Shown one piece after another: positions 1 to 9,202 of a stretch of 64,000 bases of DNA; the stretch's first letter is position 1; each line of letters begins with the position of its first letter. A program made the position numbers and the translations under genes. The notes beneath the pieces are model-generated. The model did no database searches, was not told the DNA's origin, and was given only the letters and a program-made list of their open reading frames with translations. Source of the stretch: Nocardia aurantia (lineage in GTDB: Bacteria; Actinomycetota; Actinomycetes; Mycobacteriales; Mycobacteriaceae); NCBI RefSeq assembly GCF_009604425.1, contig NZ_WEGI01000016.1, positions 62,001 through 126,000 of the forward strand. The letters are read 5' to 3'.

Positions 1-2312
1 GGCTGCGGCTGTCCGGTGCCGGTGAACTGATCCGGGCCGTATCGAGGGCCGGCCGGTGGTGGCTGGTTGCCGTGATTCGGTGGGACCGAAGCGAATTCGC
101 CGGAACCATACGGCCCGGCCGGATTCACCGGACGATGTCCGGCGGCCGGATGCTCACCCGACCGATAGGGGTCGGCGGGGTACTCACCGGGCCGCCCGGT
201 CGCGGCCGGCTGCCCACCGGGTCGATAAGGGTCCGCCGGGCGGCTGCCCGGACCGGCCGGATACTCGCCGGAACGGTACGGGTCGGCGGGTGCTTTGCGG
301 ACCGCAGGTTGCTCGGCTGAGCGGGCCGGATACTCGCCCGACCGATACGGGTCGGCGGCGGCCCTGCGGACCGCCGGTTGTTCCCCGGAGCGGGCGGGGT
401 ATTCGCCCGACCGGTAGGGATCGGCCGGTGGCCTGCGAACGGCGCCCTGCTCACCGGACCGGTAGGGATCGCTCGCCGGGTTGCGGACAGCCGACTGCTC
501 ACCGGACCGATACGGGTCGCCCGGCTTGTGCGCCGCGCCCTGCTCACCAGACCGATACGGGTCGCCCGGGTCGTGGGCCGCGTGCTGCTCACCAGACCGA
601 TACGGGTCGCCCGGGTCGTGGGCCGCGTGCTGCTCACCGGACTGATACGGATCGACCGGCCTGCGGACTGCGCTCTGCTCACCGGACCGGTATGAGTCGC
701 CCGGCCTGCGGACCGCGGGTTGCTCACCCGATCGGTAGGGGTCGCCCGGTGGCTTGCGGGCCGCGGGCAGTTCGCCGGATCGGTACGGATCGCCCGTCGC
801 ACGCGAACCACGGCCGGTTGGGTCGGCCGCCCGGCGACCGGCATCGCCGGGCCGGGCCGCGTCCTCGTCCGGGCGACGCGCACCCCCCGGGCCGGAACGG
901 TCGTGCAGGTCGGCGTAGTACTGATCGAGGTCGTCGTCCTCGTGCACGTGCCCCTGCTCGCCGGTGGCCGACGCCGGCTCGCGGCGGCGCGCGGGCTGTT
1001 CGGGGCGGCGGGAGCGGGTGCGCGGGGGCTCGTCCTCGACGTCGCGCCGCGGCCGCCGGGCCGTACCGCGCCGGGCCGCAACGGGTTCCGCAGCACCGAA
1101 GGGCCGGGCCAGCATCACCGCGATGACCGTCGTCAACGGCACCGACAGCGCCAGGCAGATGCCGCCGACAGCGGATCGGGCGATCTCGATCGCGACCGCG
1201 TCACCGGTGAGCACATCGGTGATCGAGCGCCCGGCGACCGAGAACAGCAGCAGCAGCGGCAGCGCGCCGCCCGCGTACGCCAGCACCAGCGTGTACACCG
1301 TGCTGGCGATGTGGTCCCGGCCCACCCGCATGGCGGCGGCGAAGACCTCCCGGCGCGAGGCGGCCTTGTCGAGGGTGGCCAGCTCGAACGCGGCCGACGC
1401 CTGGGTGATGGTGACGTCGTTGAGCACGCCGAGCGAGCCGATGATGAATCCGGCCAGCAGCATTCCGGTGATGCTGACGTGCTGCAGGTAGGTCGCGACG
1501 TTGGTGTTCTGTTCCTCGGACAGCCCGGTCACGTGGGTGAGCTTCAGCGTCAGCCATGACAGCACGGCCGCGAGCACCATCGCGCTCAGCGTCCCCAGCA
1601 GCGCCGAGCTGGTGCGCAGATTCACCCCGTGCGCGAGGTACAGCACCGCGTAGAGGATCACCGCCCCGGCGATCAGCGCGACCGGCACCGCGGGCTTCCC
1701 GTCCAGGAGCGCGGGCAGCAGGAACAGCACGAGCACCCCGAACGCGATTCCGAGCCCGAGCACGGCGCGTAGCCCGCGCCAGCGGGCGACCACGACGATC
1801 ACCACCACGAAGCAGATCAGGATCAGGGTCAGCGGCAGGCCGCGCGAGAAGTCGTCGAACGAGTAGACGGGCACCCCGCTGGGGTCGTTCTGCCGCACCA
1901 GCCGGATGTGGTCACCGGCGTGCAGGTCGGGTTGCCCTGGGCCCGGGGCGATTTCGAGCAGCGTCTTCTTGCCCTGATGCGGCCCGGAATCGATCGAGAC
2001 GGTACTGCGCTGACAGTCGTAGGAGTTGGGCCGCGGCGCCGCGGGGGTGTCGTCGAACACCTTGCCGTTGGACAGGCTGCCGCACGGCCCGATGTCCTGC
2101 ATCACCACGGTGCCGGATTCGGTCTGCATCGCCCCGCCGACGCCGTTCTGCATGGGCAGCGGGATGTCGACGTGCTGGTGGCTGGGCCACATCCAGACCG
2201 CGCCGATCAGCACGAGCACGCCGATGCCCGTGAGCAGCCCGATCACCACCCGCTTGGCGGTCGTTCCGATCTCGAGTGGACCGGAGTGATGGTGATGATG
2301 GTGGTCGCTCAC
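1..2312 (-). CDS. YibE/F family membrane protein with long repeat tail (3' end beyond window)
   Basis: Reading the minus strand from a GTG at 2312, preceded by a purine-rich CAGGGA, gives one open frame to the window edge with no stop, so the gene is partial. It begins with a natural run of six histidines (residues 4-9) and a first membrane segment (about residues 22-40). A roughly 120-residue extracytoplasmic segment with two cysteines follows, then a run of hydrophobic segments (minus strand of about 1870-1100) with the polytopic organisation of YibE/F proteins. After position 1100 the protein changes into an Arg/Pro-rich region and then about 12 copies of a 15-residue DPYRSGEQxAxxxPG-like unit (about 820-100). 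YibE/F is a poorly characterised membrane family and no substrate is known. The frame was checked by requiring the repeats and the membrane core to share one reading frame. Confidence 0.85.
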   Translation of the reverse strand, partial: MSDHHHHHHSGPLEIGTTAKRVVIGLLTGIGVLVLIGAVWMWPSHQHVDIPLPMQNGVGGAMQTESGTVVMQDIGPCGSLSNGKVFDDTPAAPRPNSYDCQRSTVSIDSGPHQGKKTLLEIAPGPGQPDLHAGDHIRLVRQNDPSGVPVYSFDDFSRGLPLTLILICFVVVIVVVARWRGLRAVLGLGIAFGVLVLFLLPALLDGKPAVPVALIAGAVILYAVLYLAHGVNLRTSSALLGTLSAMVLAAVLSWLTLKLTHVTGLSEEQNTNVATYLQHVSITGMLLAGFIIGSLGVLNDVTITQASAAFELATLDKAASRREVFAAAMRVGRDHIASTVYTLVLAYAGGALPLLLLFSVAGRSITDVLTGDAVAIEIARSAVGGICLALSVPLTTVIAVMLARPFGAAEPVAARRGTARRPRRDVEDEPPRTRSRRPEQPARRREPASATGEQGHVHEDDDLDQYYADLHDRSGPGGARRPDEDAARPGDAGRRAADPTGRGSRATGDPYRSGELPAARKPPGDPYRSGEQPAVRRPGDSYRSGEQSAVRRPVDPYQSGEQHAAHDPGDPYRSGEQHAAHDPGDPYRSGEQGAAHKPGDPYRSGEQSAVRNPASDPYRSGEQGAVRRPPADPYRSGEYPARSGEQPAVRRAAADPYRSGEYPARSAEQPAVRKAPADPYRSGEYPAGPGSRPADPYRPGGQPAATGRPGEYPADPYRSGEHPAAGHRPVNPAGPYGSGEFASVPPNHGNQPPPAGPRYGPDQFTGTGQPQ
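95..825 (-). repeat. Tandem coding repeats, about 45 bp unit, in the YibE/F tail
   Basis: About 12 degenerate copies of a 45-bp unit encode DPYRSGEQ followed by AAxxPG or AVRRP. The copies nearest 540-650 are almost identical at the DNA level (AHDPG variants), which suggests recent slippage or recombination. Copies toward the 3' end switch to an EYPA variant. Confidence 0.85.
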
Positions 2313-2710
2313 CGAGTCCCTGCCTGTTGTCGTGTGCCTGACCGAAGCGAGCCTAAATGATTCACCTCGGCGACTTCTCGAGAGTGGAGCACGGCACTGT
2401 GCGGGAGATCATCGGATCGACCGGCCCGCATCCCGGTGGCAACCACCGGATCGGGACAGCCGGGTACCCGTTCGGGTACCGCGGGGAAGTGGGAGGGGCG
2501 GCGGAGAGCAGGGGGATGTCTCCGCCGCCCGGGGATCCGGCGGCCCAGGGGGGTAGGCGCTGCCGAATCCAGGGCCGAGCGGCCCAGGGGGGGTAGGCGG
2601 CTCGGCCGGGCACCGAAGTGCCGAGGACTACTGTACACAAAACGCCGCGCTTTGCACCAGCCAGTCGTAAAAAAGCCAAGGTTTCCGAACTCAGGGTTGG
2701 TTTTGCGGCC
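2313..2710. other. Intergenic region with short GC-rich direct repeats
   Basis: There is no convincing gene here. A 19-20 bp G-rich sequence (cggcccagggggg then taggcg) occurs twice, at about 2541-2559 and 2580-2599. A GGGTACCC palindrome with a shifted partial copy lies near 2461-2481. The region is upstream of the YibE/F gene and downstream of the aminotransferase, so it probably holds the YibE/F promoter. I do not see clear -35 or -10 boxes. Short frames on both strands are proline/arginine-rich and lack ribosome sites. Confidence 0.5.
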
Positions 2711-3961
2711 CTATTGCCGGTAACCGGCCAGGAAGTTACCGAACCGCTCGATGGCCACGGCCAGATCCCGCGCCCACGGCAGCGTCACGATCCGCAGATG
2801 ATCGTGGTGCGGCCAGTTGAAGCCCGTACCCTGCACCATCAGGATCTTTTCCTGCAACAGCAGGTCCAGGACCAGCTTGGCGTCGTCGTGGATCTCGTGG
2901 ACCTCCGGATCCAGGCGCGGGAACGCGTACAGCGCCCCCTTCGGTTTCACACACGAGACACCGGGGATCGTATTGAGTCGCTCCCACGCCACGTCGCGTT
3001 GTTCCAGCAACCGTCCGCCGGGCAGGATCAGATCCTCGATGCTCTGGTATCCGCCCAGCGCGACCTGAATCGCGTGCTGCGCGGGCACATTCGGGCACAG
3101 GCGGGACGAGGCCAGCAGATCGATCCCCTCCAGGAATCCGGCGGCGTGCTCGCGCGGGCCGGTGATCACCAGCCAGCCGGAGCGATATCCCGCCACCCGG
3201 TACGTCTTGGACAGGCCGTTGAAGGTGAGGCACAGCAGATCGGGCGCCAGGGAGGCCAGCGAGATGTGCTTGGCGTCGTCGTACAGGATCTTGTCGTAGA
3301 TCTCGTCGGCGAGCAGCAACAGTTGGTGTTTGCGGGCGAGATCGACCAGCTGTTGCAGCACCTCGGTCGAATACACCGCGCCCGTGGGGTTGTTCGGGTT
3401 GATCACCAGCAGCGCCTTGGTGCGGGGGGTGATCTTCGATTCCAGATCGGCGATGTCCGGCTGCCAGCCGTTGGACTCGTCGCACAGATAGTGCACGGGG
3501 GTACCGCCGGCCAGGCTGGTCATCGCCGTCCACAACGGATAGTCCGGCGCGGGGATCAGCACCTCGTCGCCGGAGTCCAGCAGCGCCTGCATCGTGATGG
3601 TGATCAGCTCGGAGACCCCGTTGCCGAGGTAGACGTCGTTGACATCGAATTCCGGGAAACCCGCCACCAACTGGTAGCGGGTCACGATCGCGCGCCGCGC
3701 CGACAGGATGCCCTTGGATTCGGAATAGCCCTGCGCGTAGGGCAGCGCGGCGATGATGTCCCGCATGATCACGTCCGGCGCGTCGAAGCCGAACGGTGCG
3801 GGATTGCCGATGTTGAGCTTGAGGATGCGGTGGCCCTCGGCCTCCAGTCGTGCCGCGTGCGCGTGCACCGGCCCCCGGATCTCGTAGACGACGTTCTGGA
3901 GCTTGGTCGACTGCTCCAGGATGCGCGGGGGCCGATGATGTGACTGGCTGGTAGGACTCAC
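2711..3961 (-). CDS. Pyridoxal-phosphate aminotransferase (AspC/AlaA-like, Rv0337c family)
   Basis: This is a fold-type I aminotransferase that interconverts an amino acid (alanine or aspartate/glutamate type) with its 2-oxo acid in the cytoplasm. Sequence signs are the substrate motif LNIGNPAPFGF near the N-terminus, the INPNNPTGAVYS loop, the LADEIYDKI motif with the PLP-pyridine Asp, and the PLP-lysine block FNGLSKTYRVAGYRSGW. The conserved arginine region HDHLRIVTLPW is near the end. The GTG at 3961 gives 416 residues and an N-terminus that aligns with the mycobacterial AspC family as I recall it; a TTG at 3988 would add nine residues. In mycobacteria it also neighbours the Fe-S reductase. 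Exact substrate (Ala or Asp) cannot be fixed from sequence. Confidence 0.93.
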   Translation of the reverse strand: MSPTSQSHHRPPRILEQSTKLQNVVYEIRGPVHAHAARLEAEGHRILKLNIGNPAPFGFDAPDVIMRDIIAALPYAQGYSESKGILSARRAIVTRYQLVAGFPEFDVNDVYLGNGVSELITITMQALLDSGDEVLIPAPDYPLWTAMTSLAGGTPVHYLCDESNGWQPDIADLESKITPRTKALLVINPNNPTGAVYSTEVLQQLVDLARKHQLLLLADEIYDKILYDDAKHISLASLAPDLLCLTFNGLSKTYRVAGYRSGWLVITGPREHAAGFLEGIDLLASSRLCPNVPAQHAIQVALGGYQSIEDLILPGGRLLEQRDVAWERLNTIPGVSCVKPKGALYAFPRLDPEVHEIHDDAKLVLDLLLQEKILMVQGTGFNWPHHDHLRIVTLPWARDLAVAIERFGNFLAGYRQ

Positions 3962-4027
3962 CTTGTCAATGGTGCCACTCGGTGGCAAGCGGGTTATTCA
4001 CTGCGCCGGAATGTTATGAACGGCGGT

Positions 4028-5419
4028 TCAGGGCGTAGGGCTACCCGGCAGCATCCCCCGCGCCGCCGTGGTACCGCAGAACTCCTCGAGCCGCTCGTCC
4101 AGTCGGCGGGCCTCGCGGGCGTCCCGGAATCGCGGGCTCGCGATGTGCCGCCGCAGCCCGGTGAGGCGCTCGTCCAGTTGGGCGATGCGCTTGTCCTCGT
4201 CGAGTTGCAGGACAGGTTGCAGGGATTCGGTCGCGCCGTCGAGACTGCCGTTGATGAGATGGGCCGCCGCGCTGTCGACGCGAGCCAGCGCCTCCGCGCC
4301 GTAGGACCGCTGTTGTTGCGGCCCTTCGGTATACAGCTCGATGGCGCGCTGGGTGGCGGTTAGTGCGGGCTGGGCCTGGCCGAGGTGGATGTAGGTGGCG
4401 CCGGCGTAGTACTGACTCTTCGGCTCGCCGAAGCCGAACACGCCGCCGATCTCGTCGTGCAGGGTGTCCGTACCGGTACCGCCGCGCGCGGTGTCGGCCG
4501 CCCGGATGCAGCGTTCGGCGTCGACCGTGCTGCCCAGTTTCGACCAGACCCGGGCCTCGATGTTGTGCAGGCGTACCTGTGCCGTAGCCGATTCCGCGTA
4601 CTGCTGCCCACCCTGCGCGAGCAGCACCGCGCGGCGCGGCCGCTCCGACCAGTACTCGATGAGCGCCTGCATGCCGCGGGTCCAGGCGCGAAGTCCGTTG
4701 TGCCCGCACAGTTCCGCGTACGCCCAGGCCGCACGGGCCTGTTCGCCGGCCGCGTCGTGGTAGCCGAGATCGGTACTGGCATTGGCGAGCAGACCGGACA
4801 GAATTCCGGCGATCAAATACAGATGGCTTGTGTCCGAAGGCTTTTGGCGACCCTCCAGCAATCGGTAGACCCGGCGTCGCACCCGCAGCATCTCCACCAT
4901 CATCGGGGCGGGCGGTACGTGAACATAGTCGTTGGCGATCCGGAGTACGTCGCTGTCGAGTTGTTCCAGGACGGTCGGCCCTACATTGGAGGCCTCGGCC
5001 CGGCCCGCGTGCTCGCTTGCTTCGTGGGCAGCCGCCATGATCAGATCCCTCTCCGAAATTACCGCCAACGCATCGGCTCTCATCGCACCCGCGTCCACGA
5101 GGTCCAAAAGTTCCGCGTCGGAGGAATAGTGGGCGCGCACCGAATCCGGTTGCTGCGCATCATTTTCTGGCTCGACATGATCGACCGATGACCCGTCGAT
5201 CAACGCCGCGAACCGTGCCCGCACGACTTCGTCGGACCTGGCCAGGGAGGTGTCCAGCGCAGCCTGATTCACCGGGCGCGGATGCACCCGGGCTCCGCCG
5301 GCCTCCCATTTCGAAACCAGCCGTTCGTGAACTCCGAGATGAGCAGCGAACTCCCGAATACTCATCCGCTTGGCATCGCGGAGAGCCCGGGCCTCCCTGC
5401 CTGACCACTGCCGTACCAC
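4028..5419 (-). CDS. XRE-family transcriptional regulator with C-terminal TPR-like region
   Basis: The protein has 463 residues. Residues 8-45 form a Cro/C1-type helix-turn-helix (SIREFAAHLGVHERLVSKWEAGG). The remaining roughly 380 residues are helical with repeated Ala/Leu-rich pairs and look like degenerate tetratricopeptide repeats. This architecture is common in Nocardia and Streptomyces regulators of secondary functions. It is divergent from the small protein at 5622, with a 202-bp gap that must hold both promoters, so autoregulation and control of the neighbour are likely (inference). No ligand can be assigned. Confidence 0.85.
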   Translation of the reverse strand: MVRQWSGREARALRDAKRMSIREFAAHLGVHERLVSKWEAGGARVHPRPVNQAALDTSLARSDEVVRARFAALIDGSSVDHVEPENDAQQPDSVRAHYSSDAELLDLVDAGAMRADALAVISERDLIMAAAHEASEHAGRAEASNVGPTVLEQLDSDVLRIANDYVHVPPAPMMVEMLRVRRRVYRLLEGRQKPSDTSHLYLIAGILSGLLANASTDLGYHDAAGEQARAAWAYAELCGHNGLRAWTRGMQALIEYWSERPRRAVLLAQGGQQYAESATAQVRLHNIEARVWSKLGSTVDAERCIRAADTARGGTGTDTLHDEIGGVFGFGEPKSQYYAGATYIHLGQAQPALTATQRAIELYTEGPQQQRSYGAEALARVDSAAAHLINGSLDGATESLQPVLQLDEDKRIAQLDERLTGLRRHIASPRFRDAREARRLDERLEEFCGTTAARGMLPGSPTP

Positions 5420-5621
5420 GACGTCATTCCTTCCGAACGAACCGGTGCTGTCCAGGGTACGAGTGGTCGGTGATCTCGGCCACAGTCGAATTGGAGCCGG
5501 GGCGGGGCAATTCGCCCAATTCTCGGTGAGGGGCAGTGAAAGGGCAGTGGTGAGCGGGTGCCCGGGCGTTCCGGATTCCCCCCGCCCGCGCGAACCTGAT
5601 TAGGAATCGAGGAGAGCGCCC

Positions 5622-6071
5622 GTGAACGTCGAGAAACTCCACACCGTCGCGGAATGGGTGACGTTCTACCGGCAGGAGCTGACATTGCCGGTCGCGGAAC
5701 GCGGTGGATTCGTCATGCTGCCCGTCACGGCCCAGCTCGGTGTCGTCCACCTTCCCGTCGTACGGGCGGAACGGGTCCGGGATTCGCTGACCCGGCAGGG
5801 TATCGCTGGGCCGGTACTGGCCCGCCAGATCCGCTGGAGCTTCCTCGTGACCCCCGACGGCCGGCCGGGTCCGCAGGTGCTGGAGGTGCTGAACCGGCTC
5901 GACATCGGACTTCCGGCGGCGGGCAGTGCCGTCATGCTGCCCACCGGACTCGGCCGCTGGACCCGCGAGGGCTGCCATTGGGTGGTCCAGCCCGTCGCCG
6001 GCGCCGCACTCCCACCCCTGTCCATGGTCATCACGACCGCACTGGCGGTGGGGTCCGGCGGCGAGGACTGA
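5622..6071 (+). CDS. Conserved hypothetical protein divergent from XRE regulator
   Basis: A 149-residue soluble protein starting at GTG 5622, behind the ribosome site GAGGAG. It has no signal peptide or membrane segment. Visible blocks are an N-terminal WVTFYRQEL, a central RQIRWSFLV beta-like stretch and a C-terminal LGRWTREGCHWVVQP. I do not recognise the family with confidence. Small proteins of this kind often sit beside XRE regulators in actinomycetes, and some resemble the N-terminal part of primase/polymerase-like proteins, but I cannot confirm that here. The divergent layout suggests it is the regulator's target. Confidence 0.7.
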   Translation: MNVEKLHTVAEWVTFYRQELTLPVAERGGFVMLPVTAQLGVVHLPVVRAERVRDSLTRQGIAGPVLARQIRWSFLVTPDGRPGPQVLEVLNRLDIGLPAAGSAVMLPTGLGRWTREGCHWVVQPVAGAALPPLSMVITTALAVGSGGED

Positions 6072-6177
6072 CCGCAGACCGGTCCTCGCCGCAACGAGAC
6101 CGGGTCCGCCCCTTTCCGGCAGTCGACGGGGCGGACCCGGGCTCCATCCGCCGATCGCACCGGCGTTAGGTTGGATC

Positions 6178-8826
6178 GTGCGCACGATCGAGGGGATCTG
6201 CGGCCGGGAACGGGAGCGGGCCGCGGTCGACGACACCCTTGCCGCGCTCCGGGAGGGCCGCGGTTCGGCACTGCTGTGGTGGGGTGATCCCGGGATCGGC
6301 AAGTCGGCGCTGCTGCGGGACGCGGCCGAACGTGCCTGCGACTGCCGGGTTCTGGCGTGTTCCGGCGCCGCGGCCGAATCGCCGCTGGCGTTCGCGGCGC
6401 TGCACCAACTGCTGTGGCCGGTCGCGGATCGGATCGCGGACCTGCCCGGCCCGCAGGCCGCCGCGCTGCGGGCCGCCCTCGGCCTCGGCGCGGGTGTCGC
6501 CGGCGAGTTCCATGTCGCCACCGCGGTCGTCACCCTGCTCTCCCGGCTCGCGGCGACCGCGCCGGTGCTGCTGTCGATCGACGATCTGCACTGGCTGGAC
6601 GAGGCCACGGCTCGTGTCCTGCGGTTCGTGATCCGCCGGACCGCGGCGGTGCCGATCGGACTGCTGGGGGCCTGCGACCGCGATCCGGCCGGGACCCGGT
6701 GGAATTCGCTGCCCGCGCGGTGGCTCGGCCCGCTCCCGGAATCCGCCGCCCGGGCACTGCTGCGGCAGCGGTACGGCGCGCTGAGCGCCTTCCGCACCGA
6801 CCGGATCCTGGCCGTCGCTGGTGGCAATCCGCTCGCACTGTGCGAATTACCGGTCACGGCAAGAGAGTACGAGGGTACGGCGAGCCGTCCGGCGCCGGTG
6901 GGCGCGCGGATGCGGCAGGCGTTCGCGAGCCGGCTGGCCGAACTGCCCGGTCCGTTGCGCACGCTGCTGGTCGTGGTGGCCGCCGAGGAGGTCGGCGATC
7001 TCGCGATCGTGAGCCGGGTAGCGACGGAATCCGGTGTGGGCGAGTCGATCTGGACGCAGGCCGGTGAGGGCGGGCTGGTCCGTGCCGAGGACGGCCGGAT
7101 CGGGATCGGGAATCCGCTGTTCTGCGCGCTCGCCTACGACGCCGCCACGGCGCAGCAGCGGCGATGGATACACCGCGCGCTCGCGTCGGCGCTCGTGGCG
7201 GCCGGCGAGCCGGACCTCGCGCTGTGGCACCGGGCCGCCGCGGCATCCGGCCCGGACGACGAACTCGCTTGTGCCCTGGCGGATTCGGCCCGGCGGCGGA
7301 CGGCCCGGTCGGGGCGGCTGGTGGGCGCGGCGGTGTTGCGCCGCGCCGCCGCCCTCTGTACCGACGCCGAGCGCGCCGGTCGCTGGCTGGCCCGGGCGGC
7401 GCGCGCGGCGTGGGAGGCGGGTGACGTGGAATCCGCACGTGCGCTGCTGGATCGGGCGAGCGGCGCGTTGCCGGCCGACCGGATGGCGGCGTCCACCGCG
7501 GGGCTCGCGGGCCTGCTGGAGATCGCGACCGGCTCTCCGGTCCGGGCCCGGGGCATGCTCCTGCGCGACGCCGCGCTGGTGCGCGAGCCGATGGCCGGGG
7601 ACCTGCGGCTGGCCGCCGAGCGAGCCGAGTGGGCGGCGGGCCGGGCCGAGCGGGAACCCGAGATCGCCTCGCTGCTCGGCCGGGTCGACGGATTCGCCGC
7701 CGGTTCGGCGCCGGGCGTCGCGGCCCGGCTGCTGCCGCCGGCGGCGCTGGTGCTGGTCTGGGGCCTGGCCGAGCGAACGGTCGGACTGTACACGGAAGTC
7801 GCTGCGCGACTGCGTGATTCGGGTGACATCGCGGGCCTGGCCTATCTGCTGCCACAACTGGTGGCCGTGCAGATGGCCACCGATCAGTGGCCGGAAGCCG
7901 ACGCGAGCCTGCGGGAGGCGACCGGTCTGGCGGAGGCCGGCGACTGGGAGAACACCCGGGCCGCCTGTCACAACCTGGCCGCGAAACTCGCGTCGTTCCG
8001 GGGTGATTCGGCACAGGTCGAATTCCACGTCGAACAGGCGCTGGCGCTTTCCCGGCCGCGCCGCATCGGGGTGCTGATCGCCGGTGCGTATTGGCACAGC
8101 GGCGTTCACGAATTGAGCGTCGGCAATCCGGAGGCGGCCTACGAACGGTTGCGCACGCTGAGTGTGCCCGGGCACGAGTCGGCGCATCCGACCATCGCCC
8201 GGCTGGCCGCCGCCGACATCGCCGAATCGGCGTGGCGTTCCGGGAATTTCGAGGCCGCGACGACGCACAGCGAATTGTTGCGGACCTGGGCGTTGCGTTC
8301 CCGGGCGCCGTGGGCGGTCGCCTCGACATATCGGGTATTGGCCTTGCAATCCGAGGGTTTCGTAGCGGAGCGTTATTTCCGGCGGGCGCTGGAGGTACGC
8401 GGGATGCCGCGCTGCACATTCCATCGGGCGCGCACGGGGCTGCTGTACGGGGAATGGCTGCGGCGGGCCCGCCGCCGGGCCGACGCGGCCGAGCAGTTAC
8501 GGCTGGCCCACGCGGGGTTCCAGCGGATCGAGGCGAGCCTGTGGATGAAACGCGCGGCGCGGGAACTCGAGCTGACCGATGCGCCCTCCGGCGGCCGGCG
8601 CGGCAGCGACACCCGGTTGACCGGCCAGGAAATGCGGATCGCGGAGCTCGCGGTGGCCGGTCTGACCAATCGTGCCATCGCCGGTGAACTGGCCATCAGC
8701 CCCCGCACGGTCGGTCACCATCTCTCCCACGTGTTCGCCAAGCTGGGTGTGCGTGACCGGAAGAGTCTGATGTTTGCCGACCTCGGCGCGGGGTTATCCA
8801 CAGCCCGGGGTGAATCCATCGGGTAG
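6178..8826 (+). CDS. LuxR-family transcriptional regulator with N-terminal AAA/STAND ATPase (LAL type)
   Basis: The protein has 882 residues when started at GTG 6178, which places the conserved CGREREL-like block (here CGRERER) at residue 8. A longer upstream frame exists but has no family similarity. The P-loop GDPGIGKS is at residues 36-43 and the Walker B LLSIDDLHWLD is about 100 residues later. The middle is TPR-like and alanine-rich. The last 65 residues are a LuxR/GerE DNA-binding domain (LTGQEMRIAELAVAGLTNRAIA, then the recognition helix SPRTVGHHLSHVFAKL). MalT/LAL regulators bind ATP and an inducer and activate nearby operons. No obvious target operon is adjacent, so the regulon is unknown. 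Confidence 0.9.
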   Translation: MRTIEGICGRERERAAVDDTLAALREGRGSALLWWGDPGIGKSALLRDAAERACDCRVLACSGAAAESPLAFAALHQLLWPVADRIADLPGPQAAALRAALGLGAGVAGEFHVATAVVTLLSRLAATAPVLLSIDDLHWLDEATARVLRFVIRRTAAVPIGLLGACDRDPAGTRWNSLPARWLGPLPESAARALLRQRYGALSAFRTDRILAVAGGNPLALCELPVTAREYEGTASRPAPVGARMRQAFASRLAELPGPLRTLLVVVAAEEVGDLAIVSRVATESGVGESIWTQAGEGGLVRAEDGRIGIGNPLFCALAYDAATAQQRRWIHRALASALVAAGEPDLALWHRAAAASGPDDELACALADSARRRTARSGRLVGAAVLRRAAALCTDAERAGRWLARAARAAWEAGDVESARALLDRASGALPADRMAASTAGLAGLLEIATGSPVRARGMLLRDAALVREPMAGDLRLAAERAEWAAGRAEREPEIASLLGRVDGFAAGSAPGVAARLLPPAALVLVWGLAERTVGLYTEVAARLRDSGDIAGLAYLLPQLVAVQMATDQWPEADASLREATGLAEAGDWENTRAACHNLAAKLASFRGDSAQVEFHVEQALALSRPRRIGVLIAGAYWHSGVHELSVGNPEAAYERLRTLSVPGHESAHPTIARLAAADIAESAWRSGNFEAATTHSELLRTWALRSRAPWAVASTYRVLALQSEGFVAERYFRRALEVRGMPRCTFHRARTGLLYGEWLRRARRRADAAEQLRLAHAGFQRIEASLWMKRAARELELTDAPSGGRRGSDTRLTGQEMRIAELAVAGLTNRAIAGELAISPRTVGHHLSHVFAKLGVRDRKSLMFADLGAGLSTARGESIG

Positions 8827-9202
8827 CCGGGCATCCGGCACGCAGATCGCTGTCCGTTGTCGCCGGTTGTGAATAGGGATAACTTCACAACTCGGCGCCA
8901 TTCCTGGATAAGTATGCGTATAGGTATGCGTATAGGCCCCGGTCTTCGGTGGTGGATAGCTGTGAAGTCGCCATATTCCACATACTCCCCGCACACGTGG
9001 GCGTTGATTTCGCCGACCGTCGCAATAGTTAACATCCCGCAAACAAGTTCCATTCGGTCTGGTATCGCATTTCCGCTACGGCGGGCGGAAACACGCATTG
9101 TCTGTGATAAAAAATCGCCGGTCGGTGTGATCACCGGCCACCCGGTCGGAGTCCGAATGGTCGTCGATCGGTCGAGGGAATGGATTCGAGGGGAAATTTC
9201 GG
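8827..9202. other. Intergenic region with tandem 12-bp repeat
   Basis: This gap between the LuxR regulator and the small exported protein is less GC-rich than its surroundings. It holds two perfect contiguous copies of gtatgcgtatag (8912-8935) and a separated inverted pair acttcaca/tgtgaagt near 8882 and 8962. It also has a GATCACCGG-containing dyad near 9120-9140. These may be regulatory elements for the downstream secreted-protein gene. No gene is seen. Confidence 0.5.
8912..8935. repeat. Perfect tandem 12-bp direct repeat
   Basis: gtatgcgtatag occurs twice without a spacer, about 270 bp upstream of the exported-protein start. It is AT-richer than the context. An iteron-like or activator-binding role is possible but unproven. 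Confidence 0.8.

Noticed and set aside
2309..2679. Overlapping minus-strand frames of about 100 residues in the first intergenic gap
   Set aside because: They are Pro/Arg/Ala-rich, have no ribosome site or family similarity, and one overlaps the YibE/F start.
5424..6962. A 512-residue minus-strand frame
   Set aside because: It is the antisense of the small unknown gene and the LuxR regulator; its Arg/Ser/Ala composition is typical of a GC-rich shadow frame.
8793..8801. A TTATCCACA sequence matching a DnaA box, next to AT-richer sequence
   Set aside because: It is a single copy inside the end of the LuxR coding region; no cluster of boxes and no dnaA/dnaN nearby, so not an origin.
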